Shown piece after piece: positions 1 through 6,385 of a DNA stretch of 9,547 nucleotides. The notes beneath the pieces were generated by a model that did no database searches, had not been told where the DNA came from, and saw only the letters and a program-made list of their open reading frames with translations. The DNA comes from an uncultured Desulfurellaceae bacterium (GTDB lineage: Bacteria > Campylobacterota_A > Desulfurellia > Desulfurellales > Hippeaceae). The stretch is taken from NCBI GenBank assembly GCA_913056505.1, contig CAJXLZ010000024.1:1-9547 (forward strand), in the 5' to 3' direction. Position 1 is the stretch's first letter. Every line of letters starts with the position of its first letter. The translations under genes and the position numbers were made by a program.

Positions 1-1
1 A

Positions 2-49
2 AAGAATAACCCTAATTGGTATGATTTTTATAAAAGGTTGGTAGAGTAA
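2..49 (+). CDS. Possible C-terminal tail of an upstream gene (partial)
   Basis: The frame starting at base 2 reads 15 sense codons (K-N-N-P-N-W-Y-D-F-Y-K-R-L-V-E) and then TAA at 47-49. The aromatic and charged composition looks protein-like, but 15 residues are too few to assign a family. The next frame is also open up to a TAG at 42-44, so the choice of frame is uncertain. If real, this is the end of a gene that begins outside the window and stops just before the repeat cluster. It does not resemble the usual CarA C-terminus closely enough to call it carA. Confidence 0.3.
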   Translation, partial: KNNPNWYDFYKRLVE

Positions 50-79
50 AACGGTCTTTTTACTTGCGATTAAGTCTGG

Positions 80-102
80 ATTCCCGTTTTCACGGGAATG
101 AC
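80..102 (+). repeat. Palindromic repeat, truncated copy (right half)
   Basis: A perfect 8-bp inverted repeat, ATTCCCGT (80-87) and ACGGGAAT (92-99), encloses a TTTC loop. It ends in the GGAATGAC terminus (95-102) shared with the two full copies downstream, and is followed by the same ACAAGAAAA flank (101-109). The left half with GTCATTCC is missing, so this looks like a 5'-truncated member of the family. Confidence 0.75.
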
Positions 103-176
103 AAGAAAAATTAAGGGAATAATAGAGGAAATTAAAGGAATGATAAGAAAAAATGCATGGCGGCATTGTTTCCTTT

Positions 177-241
177 GTCATTCCGCACTCGATACGGAAT
201 CCAAAGTCTGGAGTGTGGATTCCCGCCTTCGCGGGAATGAC
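177..241 (+). repeat. Full palindromic repeat element, 65 bp
   Basis: The element is bounded by perfect 8-bp terminal inverted repeats, GTCATTCC (177-184) and GGAATGAC (234-241). Inside are two hairpins. The left one is ATTCCG (180-185) with CGGAAT (195-200). The right one is ATTCCCGC (219-226) with GCGGGAAT (231-238) around a CTTC loop. This is the general form of the dispersed intergenic REP/MITE-like repeats common in many Proteobacteria and relatives. It has no coding capacity and is followed by ACAAGAAAA (240-248). Confidence 0.8.
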
Positions 242-279
242 AAGAAAATAGAAATCATGTTCTTTTCCCTGTTCTTTCT

Positions 280-372
280 GTCATTCCGTCCCCGTGTCAA
301 GCACGGGGGTGACATTACTTGACACGGAATCTGGAATCTAAACTCTGGATTCTGAGCTTTCACGGGAATGAC
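280..372 (+). repeat. Larger palindromic repeat element, 93 bp, with nested hairpins
   Basis: It has the same terminal inverted repeats as the 65-bp copy: GTCATTCC (280-287) and GGAATGAC (365-372). The interior differs. CCCCGTG (290-296) pairs with CACGGGG (302-308). A 10-bp inverted repeat, CCGTGTCAAG (292-301) with CTTGACACGG (318-327), uses the same bases, so the two hairpins exclude each other. The right end is degenerate, with CTTTCACGGGAAT in place of a clean hairpin. This is either a diverged or composite member of the family, or one element inserted into another. Confidence 0.75.
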
Positions 373-385
373 AATAAGAATAGTG

Positions 386-440
386 AGTAGACAAGAAAAA
401 TCGTTGGGCGACAAGAAAAAATGTGGGAATGACAAGAAAA
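386..440 (+). repeat. Degenerate right-end repeats with ACAAGAAAA
   Basis: Three close copies of GACAAGAAAA (390-399, 410-419, 431-440) lie about 20 bp apart. The last one still carries the GGAATGAC terminus (426-433). They look like right-end fragments of the repeats upstream, perhaps multiplied by slippage. A related GGAATGATAAGAAAA lies at 138-152. Confidence 0.55.
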
Positions 441-501
441 TAGCAATTTTATTTCTTTTTGGCTTGGTGAAAAGAGGGCATTATCAAAGGCTGTTGAGTT
501 A

Positions 502-530
502 TTAAAATTAAGTATAAGATGAGCTATAAT
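502..530 (+). promoter_or_regulatory. Probable sigma-70 promoter of the carB operon
   Basis: A perfect -10 hexamer TATAAT sits at 525-530, with a 4/6 -35 match TTAAAA (502-507) and a 17-bp spacer. Transcription would start near 537, leaving a leader of about 60 nt before carB. It lies just downstream of the repeat cluster. The assignment rests on consensus matching only. Confidence 0.5.
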
Positions 531-597
531 TATCTTGAAATCACAATGAAATTAGTGTATCTCTTGAAGAGTTTTTTAAAAGGGGTAAGGTTATTTT

Positions 598-3500
598 ATG
601 CCGAAAAGAAAAGATTTAAAGAAGATTATGATTATAGGTTCGGGCCCGATAGTTATAGGTCAGGCATGCGAGTTTGACTATTCAGGTACACAAGCCTGTA
701 TGGCACTAAAAAATGAAGGGTTTGAAGTTGTGCTTATAAACTCCAATCCTGCAACAATTATGACCGATCCTGCAGTTGCTGATAAAACATATATTGAGCC
801 TATAACACCCGAATTTATAGCAGAAATTATTAAAAAGGAAAGACCTGATGCGATTTTGCCTACATTAGGGGGCCAGACAGCACTTAACGCCGCTGTTGCT
901 GTATCAAAAGCCGGCGTGCTGGATAAATTCGGTGTTGAGATGATAGGTGCAGATGTAGAGACAATAAAGAAGGCGGAAGACAGGCAACTATTTAAAGAGG
1001 CTATGAACAGATTGTCTCTTAAGGTTCCGGCATCGGGTGTTGCGCATTCTATTACTGAAGCGAAAGAAGTGATTAAAGCTATTGGATTTCCAGTTATTAT
1101 AAGGCCGTCTTTTACATTGGGCGGTACTGGGGCTGGTATAGCTTACAATAAAGAAGAATTTGAGAAGGTTGTGAAGTGGGGTTTGGAGCAGAGTCCCGTA
1201 GGAGAGATTTTAATAGAGCAGTCCGTAATAGGCTGGAAAGAGTATGAACTTGAGGTAATGAGGGATAAGAACGATAACGTATTTATCATCTGCTCTATAG
1301 AAAATTTTGACCCAATGGGTGTTCATACCGGAGATTCTATAACTGTAGCCCCTGCTCAAACGCTATCGGATAAAGAATACCAAGTCTTAAGGGATGCTGC
1401 TATAGATATTATTAGAGAGATAGGGGTTGAAACGGGCGGATCCAATATTCAGTTTGCGGTAAACCCGAAAAATGGTGAGTTTGTTGTTATAGAAATGAAT
1501 CCAAGGGTATCGCGTTCAAGCGCATTGGCTTCTAAGGCAACGGGTTTCCCAATAGCAAAATTTGCAGCTCTTTTAAGTGTCGGGTACACGCTTGATGAAA
1601 TACCAAATGATATTACAAAAAAAACCCCAGCCAGTTTTGAGCCTGTTTTAGACTATGTTGTAACAAAAATACCTCGTTTTACATTTGAAAAATTCAATAC
1701 TAAGGATGAACTGGGTACACAGATGAAAAGCGTAGGCGAAGTTATGGCCATAGGTAGAACCTTTAAAGAATCTTTTCAAAAAGCCATAAATTCTTTAGAA
1801 TTAGATCTGGATGGTCTGAAAGAAATTGACGTGGATGATGAGACTCTAAAAGATAAGTTAATACATCCAAATAGTAAGAGATTTCTCTATATAGCGGAGG
1901 CTTTTAGAAGGGGTTATAGTGTAGATGATGTAAATCTACTTACATATATAGATCCTTGGTTTTTGTATAATGTTAAAGAGATAGTGGATAAAGAGAATGA
2001 AATAAAAAGATCGGGTATAACAAACGATAACATAAATATTCTAAAGGGCTACGGATTTTCCGATAGTAGACTTGCACATCTATGCAATATGTCTGAGAAA
2101 GATGTCAGAAGTTTGAGAAAGAATCTGAATGTTAAGAGTGTTTATAAGATGGTTGATACCTGTTCTGCTGAGTTCCAGGCTTACACGCCTTACTTTTATT
2201 CAACATACGAACAGGAAAATGAATCTATATCTACAGATAGGAAAAAGGTTGTAATATTGGGCAGCGGTCCGAATAGAATAGGGCAGGGTATAGAATTTGA
2301 TTATACATGCGTACACGGCTCTTTGGAATTAAAACAACAGGAATATGATTCAATTATGGTAAACTGCAACCCGGAGACAGTATCTACGGATTATGATATA
2401 TCGGATAGATTATATTTCGAACCACTAACATATGAAAATGTGATGAATATAATTGAGAATGAGAAGCCTTATGGCGTTATTGTTCAATTCGGTGGACAAA
2501 CACCACTAAAACTCTCTATTCCTTTGAAAAACTCAGGCGTAAGGATTTTAGGAACCGACCCTAAAAGTATAGATATAGCTGAAGACAGAGAACTGTTCAG
2601 AGCTCTTATAAATAAACTACACCTGCGGCAACCAAACAGCGGTATAGCTAAATCTCGAGATGAGGTTATAAAAACAGCATCTTTGATAGGTTATCCTGTG
2701 CTGGTCAGGCCGTCTTATGTTTTGGGTGGAAGAGCCATGATGATTATATACAACGAAGATAGATTAAAGCAGTATGTAAATGAAGCTGTCCATGTATCGG
2801 GTAAACATCCAATACTTGTTGATAAATTTTTAGAGGATGCGATAGAAGTTGATGTAGATGCGGTGAGTGATGGAGAAGATACAGTTGTTTGCGCAGTTAT
2901 GGAGCATATAGAGGCTGCCGGTATACACTCTGGAGATTCTGCGTGCTCTATTCCTACAAGAACGTTAAAAGAAAATATAGTCAAGGAAATTAAGAGGCAA
3001 ACAAGACTATTAGCACGGGAATTAAATATTGTTGGATTTATTAATATACAATTCGCTGTAAAAAATGACGATATCTATATATTGGAGGTTAATCCGAGAG
3101 CCTCTAGAACCGTGCCGTTTGTGAGCAAGGCGACAGGTGTGCCATGGGCTAAGGTTGCTACCCAAGTCATAATGGGACATACATTAAAGGAATTAGGCGT
3201 AAAAGAGGTTATTCCCGATCACTATTCTGTTAAAGAATCTGTTTTTCCATTTGTTAAGTTCCCTAATGTTGATATTATTCTTGGACCTGAGATGAGATCG
3301 ACAGGGGAGGTGATGGGTATAGCAGATAGCTTTGCCAAGGCCTATTATAAAGCAATGCTCGCAGCGGGATTAGAGCTTCCTGTGGAGGGCAATGTGTTTT
3401 TATCGCTGACAGATCACGATAAACCACATGCATTTAATATAGCTTCCCATCTATTGGATTTGGGATTTAAGGTGTATTGTACTAAAGGTACATATGATGT

Positions 3501-3801
3501 ATTAAAGGATTTCAAATTGAATGTAGAGTATGTTAAAAAGATAAGCGAAGGCAGACCCAATATTTTAGATAAAATAAAAAACGGTAATATACATTTTGTT
3601 ATAAATACCCCATCTGGGAAGGTGTCTCATAAAGATTCCTTTTTTATAAGAAGAACAACACTGATGATGAACATCCCTTATTGCACAACAGTATCGGGCG
3701 CTATGGCTGCCATAGAAGCTATCTATGCAAAGAAAACAGGAAATATTGTCGATATTAAACCAATTCAAGAATATTATACAAAAGGAGAATATGATGGCTG
3801 A
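598..3801 (+). CDS. carB: Carbamoyl-phosphate synthase large subunit
   Basis: This ATP-dependent large subunit forms carbamoyl phosphate from bicarbonate, ammonia delivered by the CarA glutaminase, and two ATP, for pyrimidine and arginine synthesis. At 1067 residues it has near-standard length. The two duplicated halves are clear: GSGPIVIGQACEFDY near residue 14 and RPSFTLGGTGAG near 169 in the first, GSGPNRIGQGIEFDY near 555 and RPSYVLGGRAM near 703 in the second. Each half has an ATP-grasp region ending in an EMNPRVSRSSALASKATG-like or EVNPRASRTVPFVSKATG block. An MGS-like allosteric domain follows at about 930-1050. The ATG is preceded by AAGG (587-590) with a 7-nt spacer. The small subunit carA is not seen in the window. 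The gene ends inside the start of greA (8-nt overlap), which argues for coupled translation. Confidence 0.98.
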   Translation: MPKRKDLKKIMIIGSGPIVIGQACEFDYSGTQACMALKNEGFEVVLINSNPATIMTDPAVADKTYIEPITPEFIAEIIKKERPDAILPTLGGQTALNAAVAVSKAGVLDKFGVEMIGADVETIKKAEDRQLFKEAMNRLSLKVPASGVAHSITEAKEVIKAIGFPVIIRPSFTLGGTGAGIAYNKEEFEKVVKWGLEQSPVGEILIEQSVIGWKEYELEVMRDKNDNVFIICSIENFDPMGVHTGDSITVAPAQTLSDKEYQVLRDAAIDIIREIGVETGGSNIQFAVNPKNGEFVVIEMNPRVSRSSALASKATGFPIAKFAALLSVGYTLDEIPNDITKKTPASFEPVLDYVVTKIPRFTFEKFNTKDELGTQMKSVGEVMAIGRTFKESFQKAINSLELDLDGLKEIDVDDETLKDKLIHPNSKRFLYIAEAFRRGYSVDDVNLLTYIDPWFLYNVKEIVDKENEIKRSGITNDNINILKGYGFSDSRLAHLCNMSEKDVRSLRKNLNVKSVYKMVDTCSAEFQAYTPYFYSTYEQENESISTDRKKVVILGSGPNRIGQGIEFDYTCVHGSLELKQQEYDSIMVNCNPETVSTDYDISDRLYFEPLTYENVMNIIENEKPYGVIVQFGGQTPLKLSIPLKNSGVRILGTDPKSIDIAEDRELFRALINKLHLRQPNSGIAKSRDEVIKTASLIGYPVLVRPSYVLGGRAMMIIYNEDRLKQYVNEAVHVSGKHPILVDKFLEDAIEVDVDAVSDGEDTVVCAVMEHIEAAGIHSGDSACSIPTRTLKENIVKEIKRQTRLLARELNIVGFINIQFAVKNDDIYILEVNPRASRTVPFVSKATGVPWAKVATQVIMGHTLKELGVKEVIPDHYSVKESVFPFVKFPNVDIILGPEMRSTGEVMGIADSFAKAYYKAMLAAGLELPVEGNVFLSLTDHDKPHAFNIASHLLDLGFKVYCTKGTYDVLKDFKLNVEYVKKISEGRPNILDKIKNGNIHFVINTPSGKVSHKDSFFIRRTTLMMNIPYCTTVSGAMAAIEAIYAKKTGNIVDIKPIQEYYTKGEYDG
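3782..3787 (+). promoter_or_regulatory. Ribosome binding site that sets the greA start
   Basis: AAGGAG lies inside the last codons of carB. Two tandem in-frame ATGs follow at 3791 and 3794. The site is 3 nt from the first and 6 nt from the second, so the second ATG is the better start. The reading frame is open further upstream to about 3725, but that part is only carB read out of frame. Confidence 0.65.
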
Positions 3802-4264
3802 AAAAGTTCTTATGACACCTGAGAGTTTTGATAAACTTAGAGAAGAATTAAATAGATTGCAGAAGGTTGAGAGGCCAAAAATTATTAAAGAAATAGAAGA
3901 GGCTCGCGCCAAAGGTGACTTAAGCGAAAATGCTGAATATCATGCAGCAAGGGAAAAACATGCAATAATAGAAAATAGGATTTCCGAGCTTTCAAAAAAG
4001 ATAAATAATGCCCAGGTTGTAGACCCTAAAAGTGTGTCAAAGGATAGGGTTGGATTTGGATGTAGTGTCTTGTTGTATGATTTGGATACTGAAGAGAACG
4101 TAAGATATACAATTTTAGGCGAAGATGAGTCTGATCCGAATGCTGGCAAAATATCAATTAACAGCCCTATTGCAAAGGCCCTTTTGGGAAAAGAGGAGGG
4201 CGATGAGGTTGAGGTAAATGTGCCTGCAGGAAAGAGGAGATTTGAAATCGAGGAGATCAGTTGA
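3794..4264 (+). CDS. greA: Transcription elongation factor GreA
   Basis: GreA enters the secondary channel of stalled, backtracked RNA polymerase and stimulates cleavage of the 3' end of the transcript so that elongation resumes. The product is 156 residues, close to the usual ~158. An N-terminal coiled-coil hairpin (about 8-75) carries the tip motif EARAKGDLSENAEYH, with acidic D42 and E45 matching the catalytic pair. The C-terminal FKBP-like domain shows the typical GKISINSPIAKALLGK (118-133) followed by a GDEVEVNVPAG stretch. ATG 3794 was chosen over 3791 from ribosome-site spacing. It overlaps carB by 8 nt and ends 3 nt before pyrK, so it is embedded in the pyrimidine operon. A role tied to pyrimidine supply is possible but not shown by the sequence. 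Confidence 0.97.
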   Translation: MAEKVLMTPESFDKLREELNRLQKVERPKIIKEIEEARAKGDLSENAEYHAAREKHAIIENRISELSKKINNAQVVDPKSVSKDRVGFGCSVLLYDLDTEENVRYTILGEDESDPNAGKISINSPIAKALLGKEEGDEVEVNVPAGKRRFEIEEIS

Positions 4265-4267
4265 TCT

Positions 4268-4993
4268 ATGCAGTTACAAATCGTTAGTAATAAGCAGGTT
4301 TCCAAAGATACATATCTAATAAAAATTGATAATCCTGAGGTTTTTGATGCTTACCCTGGACAATTTGTTATGGTGAGGGTTAATAACTATAATTATCCCT
4401 TATTAAGAAGGCCATTTAGTATATACAATCTATCAAATACAATAGATCTGCTGTATCGCAAGGTAGGCGAAGGAACATCTATGCTATCTTTAAAAAAACC
4501 AGGGGATTCCATTGATATCTTAGGACCATTGGGTAATGGTTTTAAAATAAAGAGTGACAAAAAATTAATCTTAATAGGTGGTGGAATTGGTATTGCGCCT
4601 CTGTGCTTCTTAAAAAAGAAGATAGATGAGCGTAAAATGAATTGTGAAACTTACTTCGGTTTTAATTCAAAGGATGAAATATGCGTAGATTACGGCAATA
4701 TAGCTACCATAGATGGCAGTTTTGGATATAAGGGCAATGTTGTTGATATGGCTATAGATAAAATTGAAGAAAATAGCCTTATATATGCATGCGGTCCTAC
4801 CATTATGCTGAAAAAACTTGCACTGCTTTGCCATGAAAAAAAATGCAATATGGAAGTGTCATTAGAATCCCGTATGGCTTGTGGTATGGGTGTGTGCTTG
4901 GGGTGCGCTGTTGAAACTAAGAATGGAATGAGTTTAGTGTGCAGTGATGGGCCTGTTTTTGATTATAAGGATATATTATGGGAAAAAATGTAA
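4268..4993 (+). CDS. pyrK: Dihydroorotate dehydrogenase B electron-transfer subunit
   Basis: PyrK carries FAD and a [2Fe-2S] cluster and passes electrons from the FMN of PyrD to NAD+. The 241-residue product has the ferredoxin-reductase order: an N-terminal beta-barrel with the FAD motif RRPFSIY (47-53), GPLGNGF (86-92), then the nucleotide-binding IGGGIGIAPL (103-112). The PyrK signature is the C-terminal cluster motif with C205, C210, C213 and C225 (CX4CX2CX11C) in SRMACGMGVCLGC. A GAGGAG-type ribosome site lies in the last codons of greA. The gene overlaps pyrD by 16 nt, so the two subunits are probably translated in a coupled way, fitting their 1:1 complex. Confidence 0.96.
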   Translation: MQLQIVSNKQVSKDTYLIKIDNPEVFDAYPGQFVMVRVNNYNYPLLRRPFSIYNLSNTIDLLYRKVGEGTSMLSLKKPGDSIDILGPLGNGFKIKSDKKLILIGGGIGIAPLCFLKKKIDERKMNCETYFGFNSKDEICVDYGNIATIDGSFGYKGNVVDMAIDKIEENSLIYACGPTIMLKKLALLCHEKKCNMEVSLESRMACGMGVCLGCAVETKNGMSLVCSDGPVFDYKDILWEKM

Positions 4994-5898
4994 ATCTGAC
5001 ATGCAAAGTTGCAAACCTTATCTTTAAAAATCCTGTTCTAACGGCTTCTGGAACATTTGGATATGGAGTTGAATACGAGAAGCATCTTGATCTGAATAAA
5101 CTGGGCGGTTTTGTTGTTAAAGGCTTAAGCATAAAAGAAAGAAGCGGAAATAATCCGCCAAGAATAGTTGAAACGCCATGCGGTATGCTCAACGCTATAG
5201 GACTACAAAACATAGGTGTCGACAGATTTTTAAAGGAAAAATTACCGAAAATAGCAAAATTTAATACACACATCATTGCAAATATCTATGGCACGCAGAT
5301 TGATGAATTTTTAGAATTAGCAGAAAAATTAAATAATGCCGAGCGTATAAGCGCGATAGAGGTTAATGTGTCGTGCCCTAATGTGAGGGTTGGGGGTATG
5401 CTGTTCGGCAAAGATCCTAATATGGTTTTTAAGCTAACATCCGCTATAAAAAAAGTAAGCGATAAACCTATTATTATTAAACTGACGCCCAACGTTTCAG
5501 ATATTGTATCTATTGCTAAGGCTGCTGAATCTGCAGGTGCAGACGCCGTAAGCTTGATAAATACTATAGCGGGTATGGTTATAGATGTAAAATCAAAAAA
5601 ACCTGTTTTATTTAATAAAATAGGCGGTTTAAGCGGACCTGCTATATACCCCGTTGGCGTAAAAATGGTCTATGAGGTATATCACGCAGTTAAGATACCT
5701 GTGATTGGCGTTGGGGGTATATATAGTGCGGATATAGCACTGCAATATATGATAGCAGGGGCAATGTTAGTGGAGGTTGGAACTGCAAATTTTGTTCAAC
5801 CGAATATTACCATAGAAATAATAAAAGGGATGGAAGAATATGCTAAAAGAGAAGGTATTAGTAATATTAGCGATATTATTGGTTCTTGCTGCAAATAG
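4978..5898 (+). CDS. pyrD: Dihydroorotate dehydrogenase, class 1B catalytic subunit
   Basis: This FMN enzyme oxidises dihydroorotate to orotate, the fourth step of pyrimidine synthesis, in the cytoplasm with PyrK as partner. The 306-residue TIM barrel has the class 1 features NPVLTASGTFGYG (18-30), KGLS (48-51), NAIGLQN (72-78) and NVSCPN (130-135) with catalytic base C133, which is Cys as expected for class 1. It also has the phosphate-binding GVGGI (244-248) and GTAN (268-271). Together with adjacent pyrK this makes it class 1B. AAGG at 4967-4970, 7 nt before the ATG, supports the start. The last 59 nt overlap the start of the next gene in another frame. The C-terminus (GISNISDIIG followed by SCCK) is family-like in length, so the overlap is not due to a frameshift extension. 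Confidence 0.97.
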   Translation: MGKNVNLTCKVANLIFKNPVLTASGTFGYGVEYEKHLDLNKLGGFVVKGLSIKERSGNNPPRIVETPCGMLNAIGLQNIGVDRFLKEKLPKIAKFNTHIIANIYGTQIDEFLELAEKLNNAERISAIEVNVSCPNVRVGGMLFGKDPNMVFKLTSAIKKVSDKPIIIKLTPNVSDIVSIAKAAESAGADAVSLINTIAGMVIDVKSKKPVLFNKIGGLSGPAIYPVGVKMVYEVYHAVKIPVIGVGGIYSADIALQYMIAGAMLVEVGTANFVQPNITIEIIKGMEEYAKREGISNISDIIGSCCK

Positions 5899-6385
5899 TG
5901 TTAGCGCTTACAATATTAAAGATTTCGGCGTAACATTAAAAAAAGATAAAGATACCGTAACCTGTTTTAAGCAGGAGTCGTTAAATGCAATGAGCGGGCA
6001 GAAGATTGTAAAAAATGGTGTTCTATCAATAAAATATCAAAAACAGATGATCTTCAACTATGCTGACGAAAAAATAAAAATCGATGATTTTAGTGTTATA
6101 GATTATACTAAAAATAAAAAGCAGATCTATAAACTTAGCGGATTCAATAAGATACTTTATCAACTGTTTATAGGCAAAAGGAATATTGATGATCTATTTA
6201 ATGTGAATAAAAAAGATGGAATATTTATATTAACGCCAAAGTATCAAAGCAATATAGATAGTGTTTATTTAACAATTAAAGATAGTAAGCTATATCAATT
6301 AAAGATAGTTGATATCTACGCAAATAAAACCATTTACACTTTTTTTAATGATTCTGATAGCTGCACGCCACAAAAAAGAGATTGA
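5840..6385 (+). CDS. Exported LolA-like protein (probable periplasmic lipoprotein carrier)
   Basis: LolA carries lipoproteins from the inner to the outer membrane across the periplasm. The 181-residue product starts with a clear signal peptide: basic MLKEK, a hydrophobic core to about residue 18, and a V-S-A cleavage site after A23. The mature part has the LolA pattern: TCFKQ near 41-45 (like the F-x-Q strand), GVLSIKY (60-66) then MIFNY (70-74), an IDDFSVIDYTKNKKQIYK block (81-98), and a late ILTPKY followed by paired strands ending in IDVY-like DIYANKTIYTFFN (158-170). The match is by pattern, so it is a divergent member, and LolA-related outer-membrane sensor proteins are an alternative. 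It has two cysteines (C42, C175) that could form a disulphide. GGAAG (5832-5836) supports the ATG. It overlaps pyrD by 59 nt and the next gene by 38 nt. Confidence 0.72.
   Translation: MLKEKVLVILAILLVLAANSVSAYNIKDFGVTLKKDKDTVTCFKQESLNAMSGQKIVKNGVLSIKYQKQMIFNYADEKIKIDDFSVIDYTKNKKQIYKLSGFNKILYQLFIGKRNIDDLFNVNKKDGIFILTPKYQSNIDSVYLTIKDSKLYQLKIVDIYANKTIYTFFNDSDSCTPQKRD

Noticed and set aside
98..322. Open frame of 74 codons on the + strand
   Set aside because: It runs through the palindromic repeats, and its translation is just the repeat read through (SRLRGND-type string). There is no ribosome site and no family-like content.
178..435. Open frame of 85 codons on the minus strand
   Set aside because: It is the same repeat cluster read on the other strand (FPRRRES-type string often produced by such repeats), not a gene.
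80..440. CRISPR array
   Set aside because: The repeats are palindromic and differ in length and spacing, there are no uniform spacers, and no cas genes are nearby.
6309..6347. TTG start extending the fusion protein by 13 residues
   Set aside because: The added residues would fall before the family-typical MILIA start strand, and no ribosome site precedes the TTG. ATG 6348 is more likely.
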